Source: Deinococcus ruber (lineage in GTDB: Bacteria > Deinococcota > Deinococci > Deinococcales > Deinococcaceae). Taken from it: a stretch of DNA of 64,000 nt. Position 1 is the stretch's first letter. Each line of letters starts with the position of its first letter. Of the stretch, positions 9,253 through 19,089 are shown piece after piece. Position numbers and translations under genes: made by a program. Where the stretch lies: the NCBI RefSeq assembly GCF_014648095.1, contig NZ_BMQL01000007.1, positions 121,739-185,738 on the forward strand. Direction: 5' to 3'. Under the pieces are notes generated by a model that saw nothing but the letters and a program-made list of their open reading frames with translations, searched no databases and was not told the origin of the DNA.

Positions 9253-9562
9253 TGCGCTGTTCCCACTTTCGACTGCTATTTTCTCACCTCCTGCTTAAGA
9301 GAGCCGCTGCGGTCATACCGTCAGACGGCGGACACAGGGTGCGGTGAACTGGAACTTCTACGAAAGTGTCTCGGAAAGATGGGAAGGGTGTGATGGTGAG
9401 GCAGTCTCTTAGCATCTGTTTCCAGTTCGACCATTGCAGCAGCGGCCCGGTCAGGCACGACCACCTCAGACGAAGGTGCAGACAGATCAGACGCTGCATT
9501 CTGGTCTGAACCCGCCCGCGCTTTCAACCAGATTTTCCGCAGTTTTGATGTGTGCCCAGGAT
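9253..9562. other. Intergenic stretch without recognisable gene
   Basis: 310 nt between divergent PP2C and CAP genes. Short open frames exist on both strands but none has a start signal or family similarity. No hairpin with a T-run and no clear palindrome were seen. Confidence 0.5.
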
Positions 9563-9568
9563 TAGCAT
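9563..9568 (+). promoter_or_regulatory. -10 box of CAP lipoprotein gene
   Basis: TAGCAT, 6 nt before ATG 9575. Confidence 0.5.
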
Positions 9569-9574
9569 GCAGCC

Positions 9575-10675
9575 ATGCCTGCCGCGCCCCGCTTTCGCCG
9601 TCCTTTCCGTCTTGCCTGGAGCCTGCTCGGTGCGGCCCTGCTCTTCACGTCCTGTGCGCCCAGACCGACGAACTCGGTGGATATCGGCTCCCCACGTCCA
9701 CCTGCTGCGGCCCGTCCTGACCCTGAAAACGGCAGAGCACCGGATGCTTTGGCAGCGCCTCATGTATCGCTCCTGGCCGATGCCAGTTTTCAGGCACCAC
9801 TCGACGTGACGTTTGGCAGCGGACTTCCTTCACAGGCTTCGGTTGAGTGGAGGTTTGGAGACGGTGAACAGGGAAGTGGAACCTCTGTTCATCATATCTT
9901 TTACCTGCCGGGGCGGTATACCGTCGAGGTCTCGATGTCGCTGGGAGGCCACCAGTACCGCGCCACCATCCCGGTCGAGGTGCGTTCCAGCGGCCCCGAA
10001 CGGGCGGCGGCAGTGGTGCTGCTCGACGATACGGGGTTGTCGCTGGCCCTCGGCAGTCAGGGCAGCGTGGTGTACGCTCCCGCCACGCCGCGCTTCGTCC
10101 TCGACGGTCAGGTGGTGGGGGGCGCTCGCCAGCCGCTGCGGGCCGGAACACACAGCGTCCAGGTGACGGTGCGGGGCGCGTCTGGGACGCTGGAACATCA
10201 GGTGTCGTTTCAGAGTGGCCCGGTGCAGCGCCGCCCCGACTACGACGCCGAGGTGGTGCGTCTGACCAATCAGGCCCGTGCCGCTGGCTGGGACTGTGCC
10301 CGGCAGGCCAACGTCGGCCCGTCCCGTCCCCCCCTGACCGAAAATGCTCAGCTCGCCGCCGCTGCCCGTGCTCAGAGCAGCGGCATGGCCCTGAACGGCT
10401 ATTTCGACCACCGCAGCGCCGTAGACGGCAGCCTGCCCGATGCCCGCATCCGTGCCAGCGGCTACCTGCCCGCCCGCGACGCCGAGAACATCGCGGCGGG
10501 ACAGCTCAGCCCGCAGGAGGTGGTGACGGCGTGGCTGAAATCGCCGGGGCACTGCGCCAACATCATGGGCGATTACCGCGAGATCGGCGTGTCGTATGTG
10601 CACCTTGAGGGCAGCCGCTCGCTGGATTACTGGACGCAGGAATTTGGCACTCAGGGTGCAGTGGCAGGAAGTTAG
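9575..10675 (+). CDS. Lipoprotein with PKD-like and CAP (SCP/PR-1) domains
   Basis: 366 aa exported lipoprotein. A basic start and hydrophobic stretch end in the lipobox LLFTSC (lipidated Cys near residue 27). About residues 63-135 form a PKD-like beta domain (VEWRFGDGEQGSG...YTVEVSM). About 228-362 is a bacterial CAP domain: VVRLTNQARA, AAAARAQSSGMALNGYFDH, AENIAAG, VVTAWLKSPGHCANIM, EIGVSYV. Bacterial CAP proteins are surface proteins of mostly unknown activity; the two conserved His (FDH, GHC) are present. Sits alone between a divergent phosphatase and a convergent chelatase gene. Confidence 0.9.
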   Translation: MPAAPRFRRPFRLAWSLLGAALLFTSCAPRPTNSVDIGSPRPPAAARPDPENGRAPDALAAPHVSLLADASFQAPLDVTFGSGLPSQASVEWRFGDGEQGSGTSVHHIFYLPGRYTVEVSMSLGGHQYRATIPVEVRSSGPERAAAVVLLDDTGLSLALGSQGSVVYAPATPRFVLDGQVVGGARQPLRAGTHSVQVTVRGASGTLEHQVSFQSGPVQRRPDYDAEVVRLTNQARAAGWDCARQANVGPSRPPLTENAQLAAAARAQSSGMALNGYFDHRSAVDGSLPDARIRASGYLPARDAENIAAGQLSPQEVVTAWLKSPGHCANIMGDYREIGVSYVHLEGSRSLDYWTQEFGTQGAVAGS

Positions 10676-10706
10676 GGAGGTCGAGACGGCGCGGGTCGCC
10701 TGCTCC

Positions 10707-12128
10707 TCAGTGGTGCCCGCCGCCCTGCCCGCGTTTGCCTGCGACCTCTTCCCGAATCTCGGCCACCAGAAAGGTGCAGGCTTCGGCGCAGGGAATCGCG
10801 CCCGGTACGCCGTCGAGAAAGGTCTGGCTCAGGCGCTGCCCGGCCCAGATGCGGGTTTTCAGGCAGCCGCCGCACACGTCCTGCGCCACGTGCTCGACCT
10901 GTTCGGGCGTGGCCTTCTGCACGCGGGCATAGATGCCGGTCTGCCGCTTGGCGGTGGTGGGCCAGGGGGTCGGGCGCAGATTGTGGGTGCTGTAGGCGTA
11001 GCCTTCTTCCACGACCGCCGGATACAGCGTATGAATGGCGTGCGGCAGGTCGGCCTCGGTAAAGACGGCTCGCCAGCCGCGCCGTAGGTTCCTGAGGGTA
11101 TGCACGGGGCGGTGCTCGCCGCGCTCGTCCAGGCGGGTATGGTCGCGCAGGCCCTCGGGTGTCACGAGCGTGGTCAGGGTTTCAGAGCTGCGGCCCTCGT
11201 CGAGCGCGTGCCGTAGCTCGTACAGACCGTTCTCGAACTGAACCGTAATTTCGCCCATTCGCATTCCCTGGCGGGCGCGTTCCAGCAGGGCGCTCCAGGC
11301 GGCGCGGTGCTCGGTGGCGTGGTCGCCGCCCGACACGCTGGCCCCGCGTGCTTCCAGCGCCAGTTGCACGATCACATCGGCCACCGCCGGGTGTGTGCCG
11401 ACCGGACGGGCGTAGTACACCGTCTGCTCGCCCTGGCCTTCCTGTCCGTCCTCGGCGGTGAAGGTGGTCACGGTGCCTTCCAGACTCAGGTCTTCGGGAA
11501 TGGTTTCCAGCGTGTGCCAGCCCTCCGAGGCAAAAAACGGCACCATCACCACCCGCCGCGCCGAGACGCGCTCTCGCCACCCGGTCACTTTGGGTTCTTC
11601 GTCCAGAAACAGCGCATGTACCTCGCTGAAGATGCCGCGTTCGCGCAGCAGAGCGGCGTTGTGATGCACCACCTTGTTGCTGTTCTCGTTGCGGGTGGTG
11701 CCGTGCCCGATGATGATCAGGGCCGTGTCGCTGCCGTCGGCGTCGGGCAGCACCTCGCGGGCGCGTTCCAGAATCACCTCGGTCATGGCTGGATGCACGC
11801 CGTAGGGCAGCGTGTAGCGCACCGTGCGGCCTCCAAGCGTGCGGGCCACGCCTTCGGGCGGCACCGGCCCCTGGTGGCCCAGCCCCAGTTCACGCGGAAT
11901 GACCGTTTCGGTGAAATACCCCTCCGAGATGAACATCGGAATGATGGTCACGTCGGTGGAGGCGCAGGTTCGCAGCACCTGTCGCAGACTCGGTTCTTCC
12001 TTCCAGTATCCCTCGACCACCTCATCGAAGACCTGACGCTGCCGCAGCAGTTCGGCGTAGCGGTAGACCGCTGCCGCCGATTCGGGGTTGAGGTGGGAGC
12101 CATGTCCGATGAGTACCAGGGAGCGCAC
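10707..12128 (-). CDS. Two-domain CbiX-type chelatase with C-terminal four-Cys (Fe-S) domain
   Basis: 473 aa. Tandem class II chelatase halves, each opening with a metal-binding His motif (LVLIGHGSH at residue 4, [10 protein letters not shown] near 140), of the type that inserts Co or Ni/Fe into sirohydrochlorin. The C-terminal 180 residues are different and end with CGGC...C...C ([18 protein letters not shown]), a likely [4Fe-4S] site, and a His tail. This architecture matches the structurally studied D. radiodurans protein DR2241. No cobalamin or siroheme genes are adjacent, so the tetrapyrrole substrate is unknown. Starts at GTG 12128. Confidence 0.88.
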   Translation of the reverse strand: MRSLVLIGHGSHLNPESAAAVYRYAELLRQRQVFDEVVEGYWKEEPSLRQVLRTCASTDVTIIPMFISEGYFTETVIPRELGLGHQGPVPPEGVARTLGGRTVRYTLPYGVHPAMTEVILERAREVLPDADGSDTALIIIGHGTTRNENSNKVVHHNAALLRERGIFSEVHALFLDEEPKVTGWRERVSARRVVMVPFFASEGWHTLETIPEDLSLEGTVTTFTAEDGQEGQGEQTVYYARPVGTHPAVADVIVQLALEARGASVSGGDHATEHRAAWSALLERARQGMRMGEITVQFENGLYELRHALDEGRSSETLTTLVTPEGLRDHTRLDERGEHRPVHTLRNLRRGWRAVFTEADLPHAIHTLYPAVVEEGYAYSTHNLRPTPWPTTAKRQTGIYARVQKATPEQVEHVAQDVCGGCLKTRIWAGQRLSQTFLDGVPGAIPCAEACTFLVAEIREEVAGKRGQGGGHH

Positions 12129-12133
12129 GTCTC

Positions 12134-12139
12134 AGTGTA
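12134..12139 (-). promoter_or_regulatory. -10 box of CbiX gene
   Basis: TACACT on the minus strand, 5 nt before GTG 12128. Confidence 0.5.
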
Positions 12140-12200
12140 GGCCCACAGGGGCAGGACACTTGTCGCGTCATCAGACAGTCTGAAGAAAGGGCGGCGGATG

Positions 12201-12623
12201 TTATCCAGGCGTGGTGTCCAGCAGCAGCGCGTCGAGTGCCCGCCACGCCAGCAGCGCACATTTACGCCTCGCGTGCAGCCTGCTGACTCCGGCCAGCGCC
12301 TGCAATTCGCCCAGCTCGCTTCCCGGCGGCGTTTCGCCCGAAATCATGGCGTGGAAGGCGGCGCTCAGAGCCTGTGCCTCGGCGCGGGTTTTGCCGTCCA
12401 GCGCGTCAGCCATCATCGAGGCGCTCGCCTGGCTGATGGCGCAGCCCTGGCCCTCGAAGCTCAGGTGCAGCGTCTCGCCGTCCAGTTTGACCCACACCGT
12501 CACCCGGTCGCCGCAGCCGGGATTGTCGAGCGGCAACGAGGGCGCACCGTCCAGAGCGCCGAAGTGGTGTGGTCGCCTGGAATGCGCGGCGATCAGCTCG
12601 CGGGCCAGCGTTTCGGGGAGCAT
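12201..12623 (-). CDS. sufU: SufU/IscU-type Fe-S scaffold or sulfur-transfer protein
   Basis: 140 aa NifU N-terminal-domain protein. The SufU features are NPGCGD near residue 34 (Cys plus adjacent Asp), GQGCAISQASASMM near 59 and RRKCALLAW near 120, giving the three Zn/cluster-ligand cysteines. The insertion typical of SufU over IscU is present (GETPPGSELGELQALAGV). SufU accepts persulfide from SufS and passes it to the SufBCD assembly. The gene stands alone here; a cysteine desulfurase is at the left edge, too far to be an operon partner. Confidence 0.92.
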   Translation of the reverse strand: MLPETLARELIAAHSRRPHHFGALDGAPSLPLDNPGCGDRVTVWVKLDGETLHLSFEGQGCAISQASASMMADALDGKTRAEAQALSAAFHAMISGETPPGSELGELQALAGVSRLHARRKCALLAWRALDALLLDTTPG

Positions 12624-12629
12624 GCCAGC

Positions 12630-12635
12630 AGTTTA
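12630..12635 (-). promoter_or_regulatory. -10 box of sufU
   Basis: TAAACT on the minus strand, 6 nt before ATG 12623. Confidence 0.6.
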
Positions 12636-12713
12636 GAGCGTTTGGCAGAAGAGCAGAGATCGTGGGCGCGGGGGGCGCGGCCTGCACTCCCGGCTGACGT
12701 TCTGGCGGCCCGC

Positions 12714-12719
12714 TACACT
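12714..12719 (+). promoter_or_regulatory. -10 box of psuK-psuG
   Basis: TACACT, 7 nt before ATG 12727. Confidence 0.6.
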
Positions 12720-12726
12720 GCTGTCT

Positions 12727-13659
12727 ATGACCGAAAAGACGGCCCCGGTGCTGGTGGTGGGGGGCATCAATGCCGACGTACTGGGAAGAACCCTGAGCGC
12801 CCCTGTGCTGCATACCAGTAACCCGGCCCATGCCAGCGTCACGCCCGGCGGCGTGGCCCGCAACATCGCTGAAACGCTGGCCCGTCTGGGCGTGGCGGCG
12901 CGGCTGCTGGGCGCAGTCGGCACCGACGTACTGGGAACAGGCGTACTGGACGCCACCGAGCGGGCCGGGGTCGACGTGTCGGGGGTGCTGCATCTGCGTG
13001 GGCAGACCGGCACCTATCTGGCTGTGCTGAACGACGCCGGAGAACTGCACATCGGCCTAGCGGCGATGGAACTGACCGATACGCTGACGCCCGAGGTGGC
13101 TGCCGGGTGGGCCGCCGAGGTGGCCGGGGCGCTGCTGCTGATTCTCGATGCCAATCTGCCCGCCCAGACGGTGCGGATGCTGCTGGACGCGGCGCAGACG
13201 GCGGGCGTGCGAACCGTTCTCGATCCGGTCAGCGCTCCGAAGGCGGCCCGGTTGCGGGGCCTGCTGGACGGCGTTTTTCTGCTTACGCCCGACCGTGCCG
13301 AACTGGAGGCGTTGGGTGGTCTGGAGGAGGTGTACCGGCAGGGCGTTCAGCAGGTGCTGCTCACGCTGGGCGCACAGGGCAGCGTGCTGCACCGTCCGGG
13401 CCAGACGCCCATTGCCACGCCTGCCCCCGCCGTGAGTGTGCGCGACGTGACCGGAGCGGGCGACGCGCTGGTATCAGGCCTGTGCGCCGGGCTGGTGCGG
13501 GGTCTGCCCCTTCCAGACGCGGTGCAGGTGGGCCATGCCTGCGCCGCGCTGACGGTGCAGAGCGCCCACACCGTGCGAAACGATTTAAGCTGGGAAGCAG
13601 TGACACACTTTCAGACCACTGTTCAGCACGGCCAGCCACAGGAAACGACCACCCTATGA
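12727..13659 (+). CDS. psuK: Pseudouridine kinase (PfkB family)
   Basis: 310 aa ribokinase-like sugar/nucleoside kinase. The N-terminus VLVVGGINADVLGR and the GGVARNIAETLARLG block contact the ribose; the C-terminal VRDVTGAGDALVSG carries the catalytic Asp and the anion hole. PfkB kinases differ in substrate, but the next gene is psuG, overlapping by ATGA or starting 38 nt later, and this pair phosphorylates pseudouridine and then splits pseudouridine 5'-phosphate into uracil and ribose 5-phosphate. Assignment as PsuK rests on that context. Confidence 0.85.
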   Translation: MTEKTAPVLVVGGINADVLGRTLSAPVLHTSNPAHASVTPGGVARNIAETLARLGVAARLLGAVGTDVLGTGVLDATERAGVDVSGVLHLRGQTGTYLAVLNDAGELHIGLAAMELTDTLTPEVAAGWAAEVAGALLLILDANLPAQTVRMLLDAAQTAGVRTVLDPVSAPKAARLRGLLDGVFLLTPDRAELEALGGLEEVYRQGVQQVLLTLGAQGSVLHRPGQTPIATPAPAVSVRDVTGAGDALVSGLCAGLVRGLPLPDAVQVGHACAALTVQSAHTVRNDLSWEAVTHFQTTVQHGQPQETTTL

Positions 13660-13697
13660 ACGACCTGACCGACCCCGGCATCAACCACGGAGCTTCC

Positions 13698-14660
<963 letters not shown>

Positions 14661-14691
14661 GAGGTGGAAGTCAGGCTGTAGAACCAGCAAA

Positions 14692-14722
14692 AACCCCGCC
14701 TCAGCTGGGCGGGGTGTTGTTT
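14692..14722 (+). terminator. Terminator after psuG
   Basis: Stem ACCCCGCC with GGCGGGGT, 7-nt loop, then GTTGTTTTTATT. Confidence 0.9.
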
Positions 14723-14737
14723 TTATTCCAGGAGGAA

Positions 14738-14768
14738 GAAGAGCCGGGAACTCGGAACCTGGCTCTTC
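14738..14768 (-). terminator. Hairpin downstream of lipoprotein gene
   Basis: Arms GAAGAGCC (14738-14745) and GGCTCTTC (14761-14768), about 85 nt past the stop of the 14854-15387 gene. No long T-run, so termination is uncertain. Confidence 0.45.
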
Positions 14769-14853
14769 ACCTCTGGCAAAAGTGTACGTTTTTACACATA
14801 CGCTGACCATCGGCTGTATAGCTGAGGAGGCGCATAGGCCGAATGGCGGAGGG

Positions 14854-15387
14854 CTATTCCAGTGGAAACAGCATGCAAGTACCGCCATCGTTTTCAGAAA
14901 CGCTTTGAGCAAATGCCTTGATAGCCTCTTTATCTGTGGCTTTTGGGTTATTTTTTAAGTATTGGGTCTTGAACGCTTCCGGGTCGATTTTTGTCTGAGA
15001 AGGGTCAAAATGCGCTGCAATGCCCGAATACACGCCACTTTGACTCGCAGGTTCAAAGAAAAAGCAGGTGCGTATCTTCTTTGAGCCGAAACTCATCGGA
15101 CTGATATCGGCTACCAGAAGTTGACCGTCTTCCGGAGTGTATTCAATCTGGATGGGCGTTTTGTTGGAAGCGAGAGGATTGTTGCCTATTACGGTATTTC
15201 GATTGACCAGCACCTGCTCAATGGTGAACAGTGTTTTTGACGGAATCAGGCTCTCGGTTTTGCTGTTACTGGTGAGTACCCATGTCTGACCGACTTTGAA
15301 GGGGCCAACAGCAGTGACGGCAGAAGTGTCACTGACCGCAGGCGCACAGGCTCCAAGCAGCGGAATCAAGAGTAAAAACTTTTTCAT
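14854..15387 (-). CDS. Small lipoprotein, paralogue of the upstream gene
   Basis: 177 aa. Signal peptide MKKFLLLIPLLGACAP with lipobox LLGAC. The mature part starts with PFKVGQTWVLTSNSK, which parallels PFKTGQSWRVSSRS in the neighbouring protein, followed by a beta-rich body and a C-terminal Cys (GGTCMLFPLE versus APCTLELVK). Function not recognised. A Shine-Dalgarno AAAGGA precedes the ATG. The DNA is clearly more AT-rich than the flanking genes. The two genes lie head to tail with a 37-nt gap and probably arose by duplication. Confidence 0.85.
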   Translation of the reverse strand: MKKFLLLIPLLGACAPAVSDTSAVTAVGPFKVGQTWVLTSNSKTESLIPSKTLFTIEQVLVNRNTVIGNNPLASNKTPIQIEYTPEDGQLLVADISPMSFGSKKIRTCFFFEPASQSGVYSGIAAHFDPSQTKIDPEAFKTQYLKNNPKATDKEAIKAFAQSVSENDGGTCMLFPLE

Positions 15388-15424
15388 TTCAATCCTTTTG
15401 GGTTATTGACGGTTTTAAAATGTC

Positions 15425-15979
15425 TTACTTTACAAGCTCAAGTGTGCAGGGCGCATTATCGGAATCGTCGATTGCCTGCGCGATAGATTTGGTGTAAAGC
15501 GTGGAAAACCCGATAGTGGTATCGTCGGAATTCTTGTCGAACGCCTTCTTCAGCGCGTCTTTGAAGGTCGTATTGGAATCGTCCGACGATTTAAACAGCT
15601 TGGAAACGGGAATATGGGCAGCGTAGCCCGAATTGACGCTCGCGCCGTCTTTCATGGCAATCATGCAGATTCTGGCGCGGCTTCCATCCTCATCTACGTT
15701 GGAGTAATCGTAAATAAGAGAAGTCTTGGGTGTTTCGTCGTTATAGTGAATGGAAACGTCAGACTTGGAAGCTGTCAGTCCGTGAACCTTCCAGTCACCG
15801 TCGTCGCTGGCGACATCGGTGATGGTAAAGGTCGTGCTGGGCGCAAGCGTGGTGTCCAGCGCCGATCTGCTGCTGACGCGCCAGCTCTGGCCCGTTTTGA
15901 ACGGGGTGGGGTTGTTGGTGCCAGTGAACGTGGGTGCACAGGCGCTCAGCAGCGGAATCAGAATTAAAAATTTCTTCAC
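15425..15979 (-). CDS. Small lipoprotein, first of a tandem paralogous pair
   Basis: 184 aa from GTG 15979. Signal peptide (M)KKFLILIPLLSACAP with lipobox LLSAC; mature Asp/Ser-rich beta protein with two late cysteines (RARICMIAM, NAPCTLELVK) also found in the paralogue. No family recognised. TATGAT on the minus strand (15986-15991) lies 6 nt before the GTG, so this copy has a leaderless start while the downstream copy uses a Shine-Dalgarno. AT-rich relative to the window. Confidence 0.85.
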   Translation of the reverse strand: MKKFLILIPLLSACAPTFTGTNNPTPFKTGQSWRVSSRSALDTTLAPSTTFTITDVASDDGDWKVHGLTASKSDVSIHYNDETPKTSLIYDYSNVDEDGSRARICMIAMKDGASVNSGYAAHIPVSKLFKSSDDSNTTFKDALKKAFDKNSDDTTIGFSTLYTKSIAQAIDDSDNAPCTLELVK

Positions 15980-15985
15980 TAAAAA

Positions 15986-15991
15986 ATCATA
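15986..15991 (-). promoter_or_regulatory. -10 box of lipoprotein pair
   Basis: TATGAT on the minus strand, 6 nt before GTG 15979. Confidence 0.5.
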
Positions 15992-16025
15992 TCAACTCAT
16001 CAGGAATTTCAAGTCCTTACTTGAC

Positions 16026-17021
16026 CTATACCCCTACTGCCGCTTCCTGCTCCTTCAGTTGCTGGGCAATCTCGGCAATGGCGTGGTCTGCATGAAAGCG
16101 CCCGTTCTCGATGAACACCTGATTGGTTTTGCCCGCGAAGCCCGCGCTGCCCACCACGAACAGCCCCGGCACGCTGCTTTCGTACTGCTCGGTCAGCACC
16201 AGGCATTCGTCGGGCTGGGTCGCCAGTTCCAGGTCTGCCAGAAAGCTCAGATCCGGGCGATAGCCGGTCAGGGCAAAGGTGTAGTCGGTGGGCAACGGGA
16301 AGGTGCTGCCGTCTGAGCGCTGCACCAGCACGTGGTCTGCGTGAATCTCCTGCACGGTTGAAGTGAAATACGCCGTGATGCTGCCTTCCTTGATGCGGTT
16401 TTCCAGATCGGGCCGCACCCAGTACTTGATGGTTTTTTTCAGCTCTGGAGCGCGTACCACCATGCTCACGTTGGCTCCGCCGCGCCACAGGTCGAGGGCG
16501 GCGTCGGCGGCACTGTTGCCCGCGCCGATCACCGTCACGTTCAGGCCCCAGAACGGGTGCGCCTCGGTGTAGTAGTGCGAGACGTTCTCGCTGTCTTCAC
16601 CGGGAATACCCAGGTGCAGCGGGTTGTCGTAGTAGCCGGTCGCCACCACCACCCGCCGCGCTTCCACCACGTCTGGTGTTCCGTCCTTGGCTTCCACCTC
16701 CACCGTGAAGCCCGCCGGAGCCGCATGAATGCGCGTCACCTCGGTGTACTGCCGGATGTTCAGAGCCTCGCGCTGCGCCACCAGCCGGTAATACATCAGC
16801 GCGTCCTTGCGGTCGGGCTTGTCGTGGCCCGTCACCATCGGATGATTGCCGATTTCCAGCTCGGGGGCAGTGGTAAAAAACGTCATGTAGGTGGGGTAGT
16901 CAAAGATTGCATTGACCACGCAGCCCTTTTCGAGCACCACATAGCTCAGGCCCGCCCGCTTGGCTCCGATAGCCGCCGCCAGACCCACCGGGCCGCCTCC
17001 AACAATTGCCACATCTACCAT
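16026..17021 (-). CDS. YpdA-type FAD/NAD(P)H oxidoreductase (putative bacillithiol disulfide reductase)
   Basis: 331 aa flavoprotein of the thioredoxin-reductase-like fold. FAD site [21 protein letters not shown] at residue 4; NAD(P)H site [21 protein letters not shown] near 165; C-terminal FAD block [31 protein letters not shown]. There is no CxxC redox pair, as expected for YpdA/Bdr, which recycles oxidised bacillithiol. Deinococcus makes bacillithiol, so this role fits, but no bsh gene is nearby to confirm it. AACAAT, a near -10 box, lies 6 nt before ATG 17021. Confidence 0.88.
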   Translation of the reverse strand: MVDVAIVGGGPVGLAAAIGAKRAGLSYVVLEKGCVVNAIFDYPTYMTFFTTAPELEIGNHPMVTGHDKPDRKDALMYYRLVAQREALNIRQYTEVTRIHAAPAGFTVEVEAKDGTPDVVEARRVVVATGYYDNPLHLGIPGEDSENVSHYYTEAHPFWGLNVTVIGAGNSAADAALDLWRGGANVSMVVRAPELKKTIKYWVRPDLENRIKEGSITAYFTSTVQEIHADHVLVQRSDGSTFPLPTDYTFALTGYRPDLSFLADLELATQPDECLVLTEQYESSVPGLFVVGSAGFAGKTNQVFIENGRFHADHAIAEIAQQLKEQEAAVGV

Positions 17022-17121
17022 GCCGTCATTGTTTCAGAGTGGCCGGGGGCAGACCGTGAGGCAGGGTCAAAAGTGGTGTGCTGGCCTGAGCCGTGAGCTG
17101 GAGAGTCATTGCGCTCCCGGC

Positions 17122-17670
17122 TCACTTCTGGCAGGTACTTGCCCACGCTGCGCTGCCCGGTGCGCCGCTGCGGCTGAGCAGCACATCGATCTCGCTGGAA
17201 CCGCTCAGAGCGATCAGGAGCTGTACCCGCAGCGCCCCGAAGCTGCGTTCCAGATTGACGGGCTGCCCCGTTTTGACCGTGTCGGTCAGCCAGCTTTGCA
17301 GGGCGGGCAGGCGCTCAGTTCCGATGTTGAAGCAGCTGGTGGCAGCCCGCCCGACCATGCGGCCCAGCAGCTTGCCGATGGTCGGGCCGCTCTTGGCGAG
17401 CGCGTCCGTGCCGCCCAGAAAGGTGAAACGGACGCTGCTGGCCGCGTTCTGTGCTCCGCCCAGCACCACACTCCACTGGCCGCCAAACTGCCCCGGCATC
17501 AGCTCGTAACCGCGCTCGCCCTTCAGCACCCTGTCCTGCGGCAGCGGGCGCACCTGCACGAACACTCCGTCCGACGCGATGCCCTTCAGAAGGTCGGAAC
17601 TGGCGGCGTCGCTCAGGCCCGCTGCCAGCAGAAAGGCGGTCAGCGAGGAGGTCAGGGCGGCGCTTTTCAT
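17122..17670 (-). CDS. Secreted protein of unknown function
   Basis: 182 aa from ATG 17670. Signal peptide (MKSAALTSSLTAFLLAAGLSDAASS). The mature part has no recognised domain; GGQWSVVLGGAQNAASSVRFTFLGG looks like beta strands, and two cysteines (ATSCFNIG, ASTCQK) could form a disulfide. Start chosen from the signal peptide and from TACCCT 6 nt upstream; an upstream start would place a basic stretch before the signal. It stands alone between ypdA-like and MFS genes on the same strand. Confidence 0.8.
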   Translation of the reverse strand: MKSAALTSSLTAFLLAAGLSDAASSDLLKGIASDGVFVQVRPLPQDRVLKGERGYELMPGQFGGQWSVVLGGAQNAASSVRFTFLGGTDALAKSGPTIGKLLGRMVGRAATSCFNIGTERLPALQSWLTDTVKTGQPVNLERSFGALRVQLLIALSGSSEIDVLLSRSGAPGSAAWASTCQK

Positions 17671-17676
17671 GAATGC

Positions 17677-17682
17677 AGGGTA
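17677..17682 (-). promoter_or_regulatory. -10 box of secreted-protein gene
   Basis: TACCCT on the minus strand, 6 nt before ATG 17670. Confidence 0.55.
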
Positions 17683-17733
17683 GCGCAGGCGACGCGGCAG
17701 GGGAGACGTAGTTCGGCGCGGCACCCTGCAAAC

Positions 17734-17768
17734 AGACGGACAGCCTCACATCTGCGGCTGTCCGTCCG
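17734..17768 (-). terminator. Terminator after MFS gene
   Basis: GACGGACAGCC pairs with GGCTGTCCGTC around a 10-nt loop, then TGTTTG on the minus strand, about 17 nt beyond the MFS stop. Confidence 0.75.
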
Positions 17769-17784
17769 AAAACTGCGCTTTGGA

Positions 17785-19026
17785 TTATGTCTGGGGCTGG
17801 GTCTTGGCGGCAGGCATCGGCCCCTGAAACCCCAGCAGTCCCAGCGCGGCCAGAATCAGGCCCGCGCCGATGCCGAAGGTGGGAGTGGCCGACAGGCGTG
17901 CGTACAGTTGCCCGCCGCCCAGTGGCCCGACCACCTGCGCCAGCGAACTGAACGCGCCCGCACCGCCCTGCACTCTGCCCTGCGCTTCGGGCGGCGCGGC
18001 ATTGGACAGAATGGCGCTCAGCGACGCATTGAAGATGCCTTCCCCGGTGGCGAACAGCACCACGCTGAAGTACAGCAGGAGGCTGACTGGGAAGATGGGC
18101 AGCAGCGCCATACACGCCATGCCGATCACGCCGAAACTCAGGCCCAGCAGCGCCACGCCGCGTTCGCCCAGCCACTTCAGCAGGAACGGCAGCAGCACGC
18201 CCTGCGCGATGATGTCGCACACGCCCACCGCGATAAAAGTGCTGCTGACCTGTGCTGGCCCCCAGTGCAGCGTGTCGCGGGCCAGCAGAGACAGAGCGAT
18301 CTGCATCAGCGAGAACGGCAGGATAAAGAGCATGCTGACCACGATCAGGCGGCGTACCACCGGGTAGGCCAGTGCGCCCGAAAGCTGGGTCAGTGGGTTG
18401 AGGTGCGAGGCGTCGAAGTGCTTCTGGCGGCGCTCAGGGGGCAGGCTTTCCGGGAGAATCAGCAGGCCCCACAGCAGATTCAGGGTGCAGACGGCTGCCG
18501 CCGCAAACATCGGCACGCTCAGGCCGTAGCGCGACAGCCAGCCGCCGATGGCCGGGCCGATGATGAATCCGGCACCGATCACTGCGCCGATCTGTCCGAA
18601 GACCTTGCCGCGCTCTTCTTCGGGGGTGGTGTCGGCCACGTAGCCGAACATGGCGCTCATGCCGCCCGCGCACAGCCCGTCGATGATGCGGCCCAGGAAC
18701 AGCATGAACAGGCTGCCGCCGATGCCGAAGATGACGTAGCCGATGGCCGACCCTGCCAGCGTGAGCATCAGCACCGGGCGGCGGCCATACGCGTCGCTGA
18801 GTGCGCCCAGCACGGGCGAGCCGAAGAACGAACACAGCGCGTAGGCCGCGCCCAGAAAGCCGATCATGGCGGCCTGTTGCCCGGTCTGCGGCACATACTG
18901 CGCCACGATAAACGGCAACACCGGAAAGACCAGCGCGAAGCCCATCGAGAAGAGGAAGGCCGCCACCATCAAAAACAGCAGGGGTGGCCGCTTGACAGCA
19001 GACGCGGAAGAGGAAGGTTCAGTCAT
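17785..19026 (-). CDS. MFS transporter, TetA-like drug/H+ antiporter family
   Basis: 413 aa, about 12 membrane helices. Motif A between helices 2 and 3 ([32 protein letters not shown], DxxGRR type) and motif C-like [22 protein letters not shown] in helix 5 place it among drug:proton antiporters such as TetA/Bcr. The substrate is unknown. TAGGCT lies 6 nt before ATG 19026. The AraC-type regulator ends 63 nt upstream in the same orientation and could control it. Antibiotic resistance is not implied by sequence alone. Confidence 0.92.
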   Translation of the reverse strand: MTEPSSSASAVKRPPLLFLMVAAFLFSMGFALVFPVLPFIVAQYVPQTGQQAAMIGFLGAAYALCSFFGSPVLGALSDAYGRRPVLMLTLAGSAIGYVIFGIGGSLFMLFLGRIIDGLCAGGMSAMFGYVADTTPEEERGKVFGQIGAVIGAGFIIGPAIGGWLSRYGLSVPMFAAAAVCTLNLLWGLLILPESLPPERRQKHFDASHLNPLTQLSGALAYPVVRRLIVVSMLFILPFSLMQIALSLLARDTLHWGPAQVSSTFIAVGVCDIIAQGVLLPFLLKWLGERGVALLGLSFGVIGMACMALLPIFPVSLLLYFSVVLFATGEGIFNASLSAILSNAAPPEAQGRVQGGAGAFSSLAQVVGPLGGGQLYARLSATPTFGIGAGLILAALGLLGFQGPMPAAKTQPQT

Positions 19027-19032
19027 GCGGGC

Positions 19033-19038
19033 AGCCTA
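19033..19038 (-). promoter_or_regulatory. -10 box of MFS gene
   Basis: TAGGCT on the minus strand, 6 nt before ATG 19026. Confidence 0.55.
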
Positions 19039-19089
19039 GCGGGACAGGGCCGCCGGGTTCTTGTAAAAACGCGACAGCGCCCGGTTCTC

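Noticed and set aside
9284..9527. Short minus-strand frames between PP2C and CAP genes
   Set aside because: No start signal, no recognisable protein features, and two overlapping frames are equally open.
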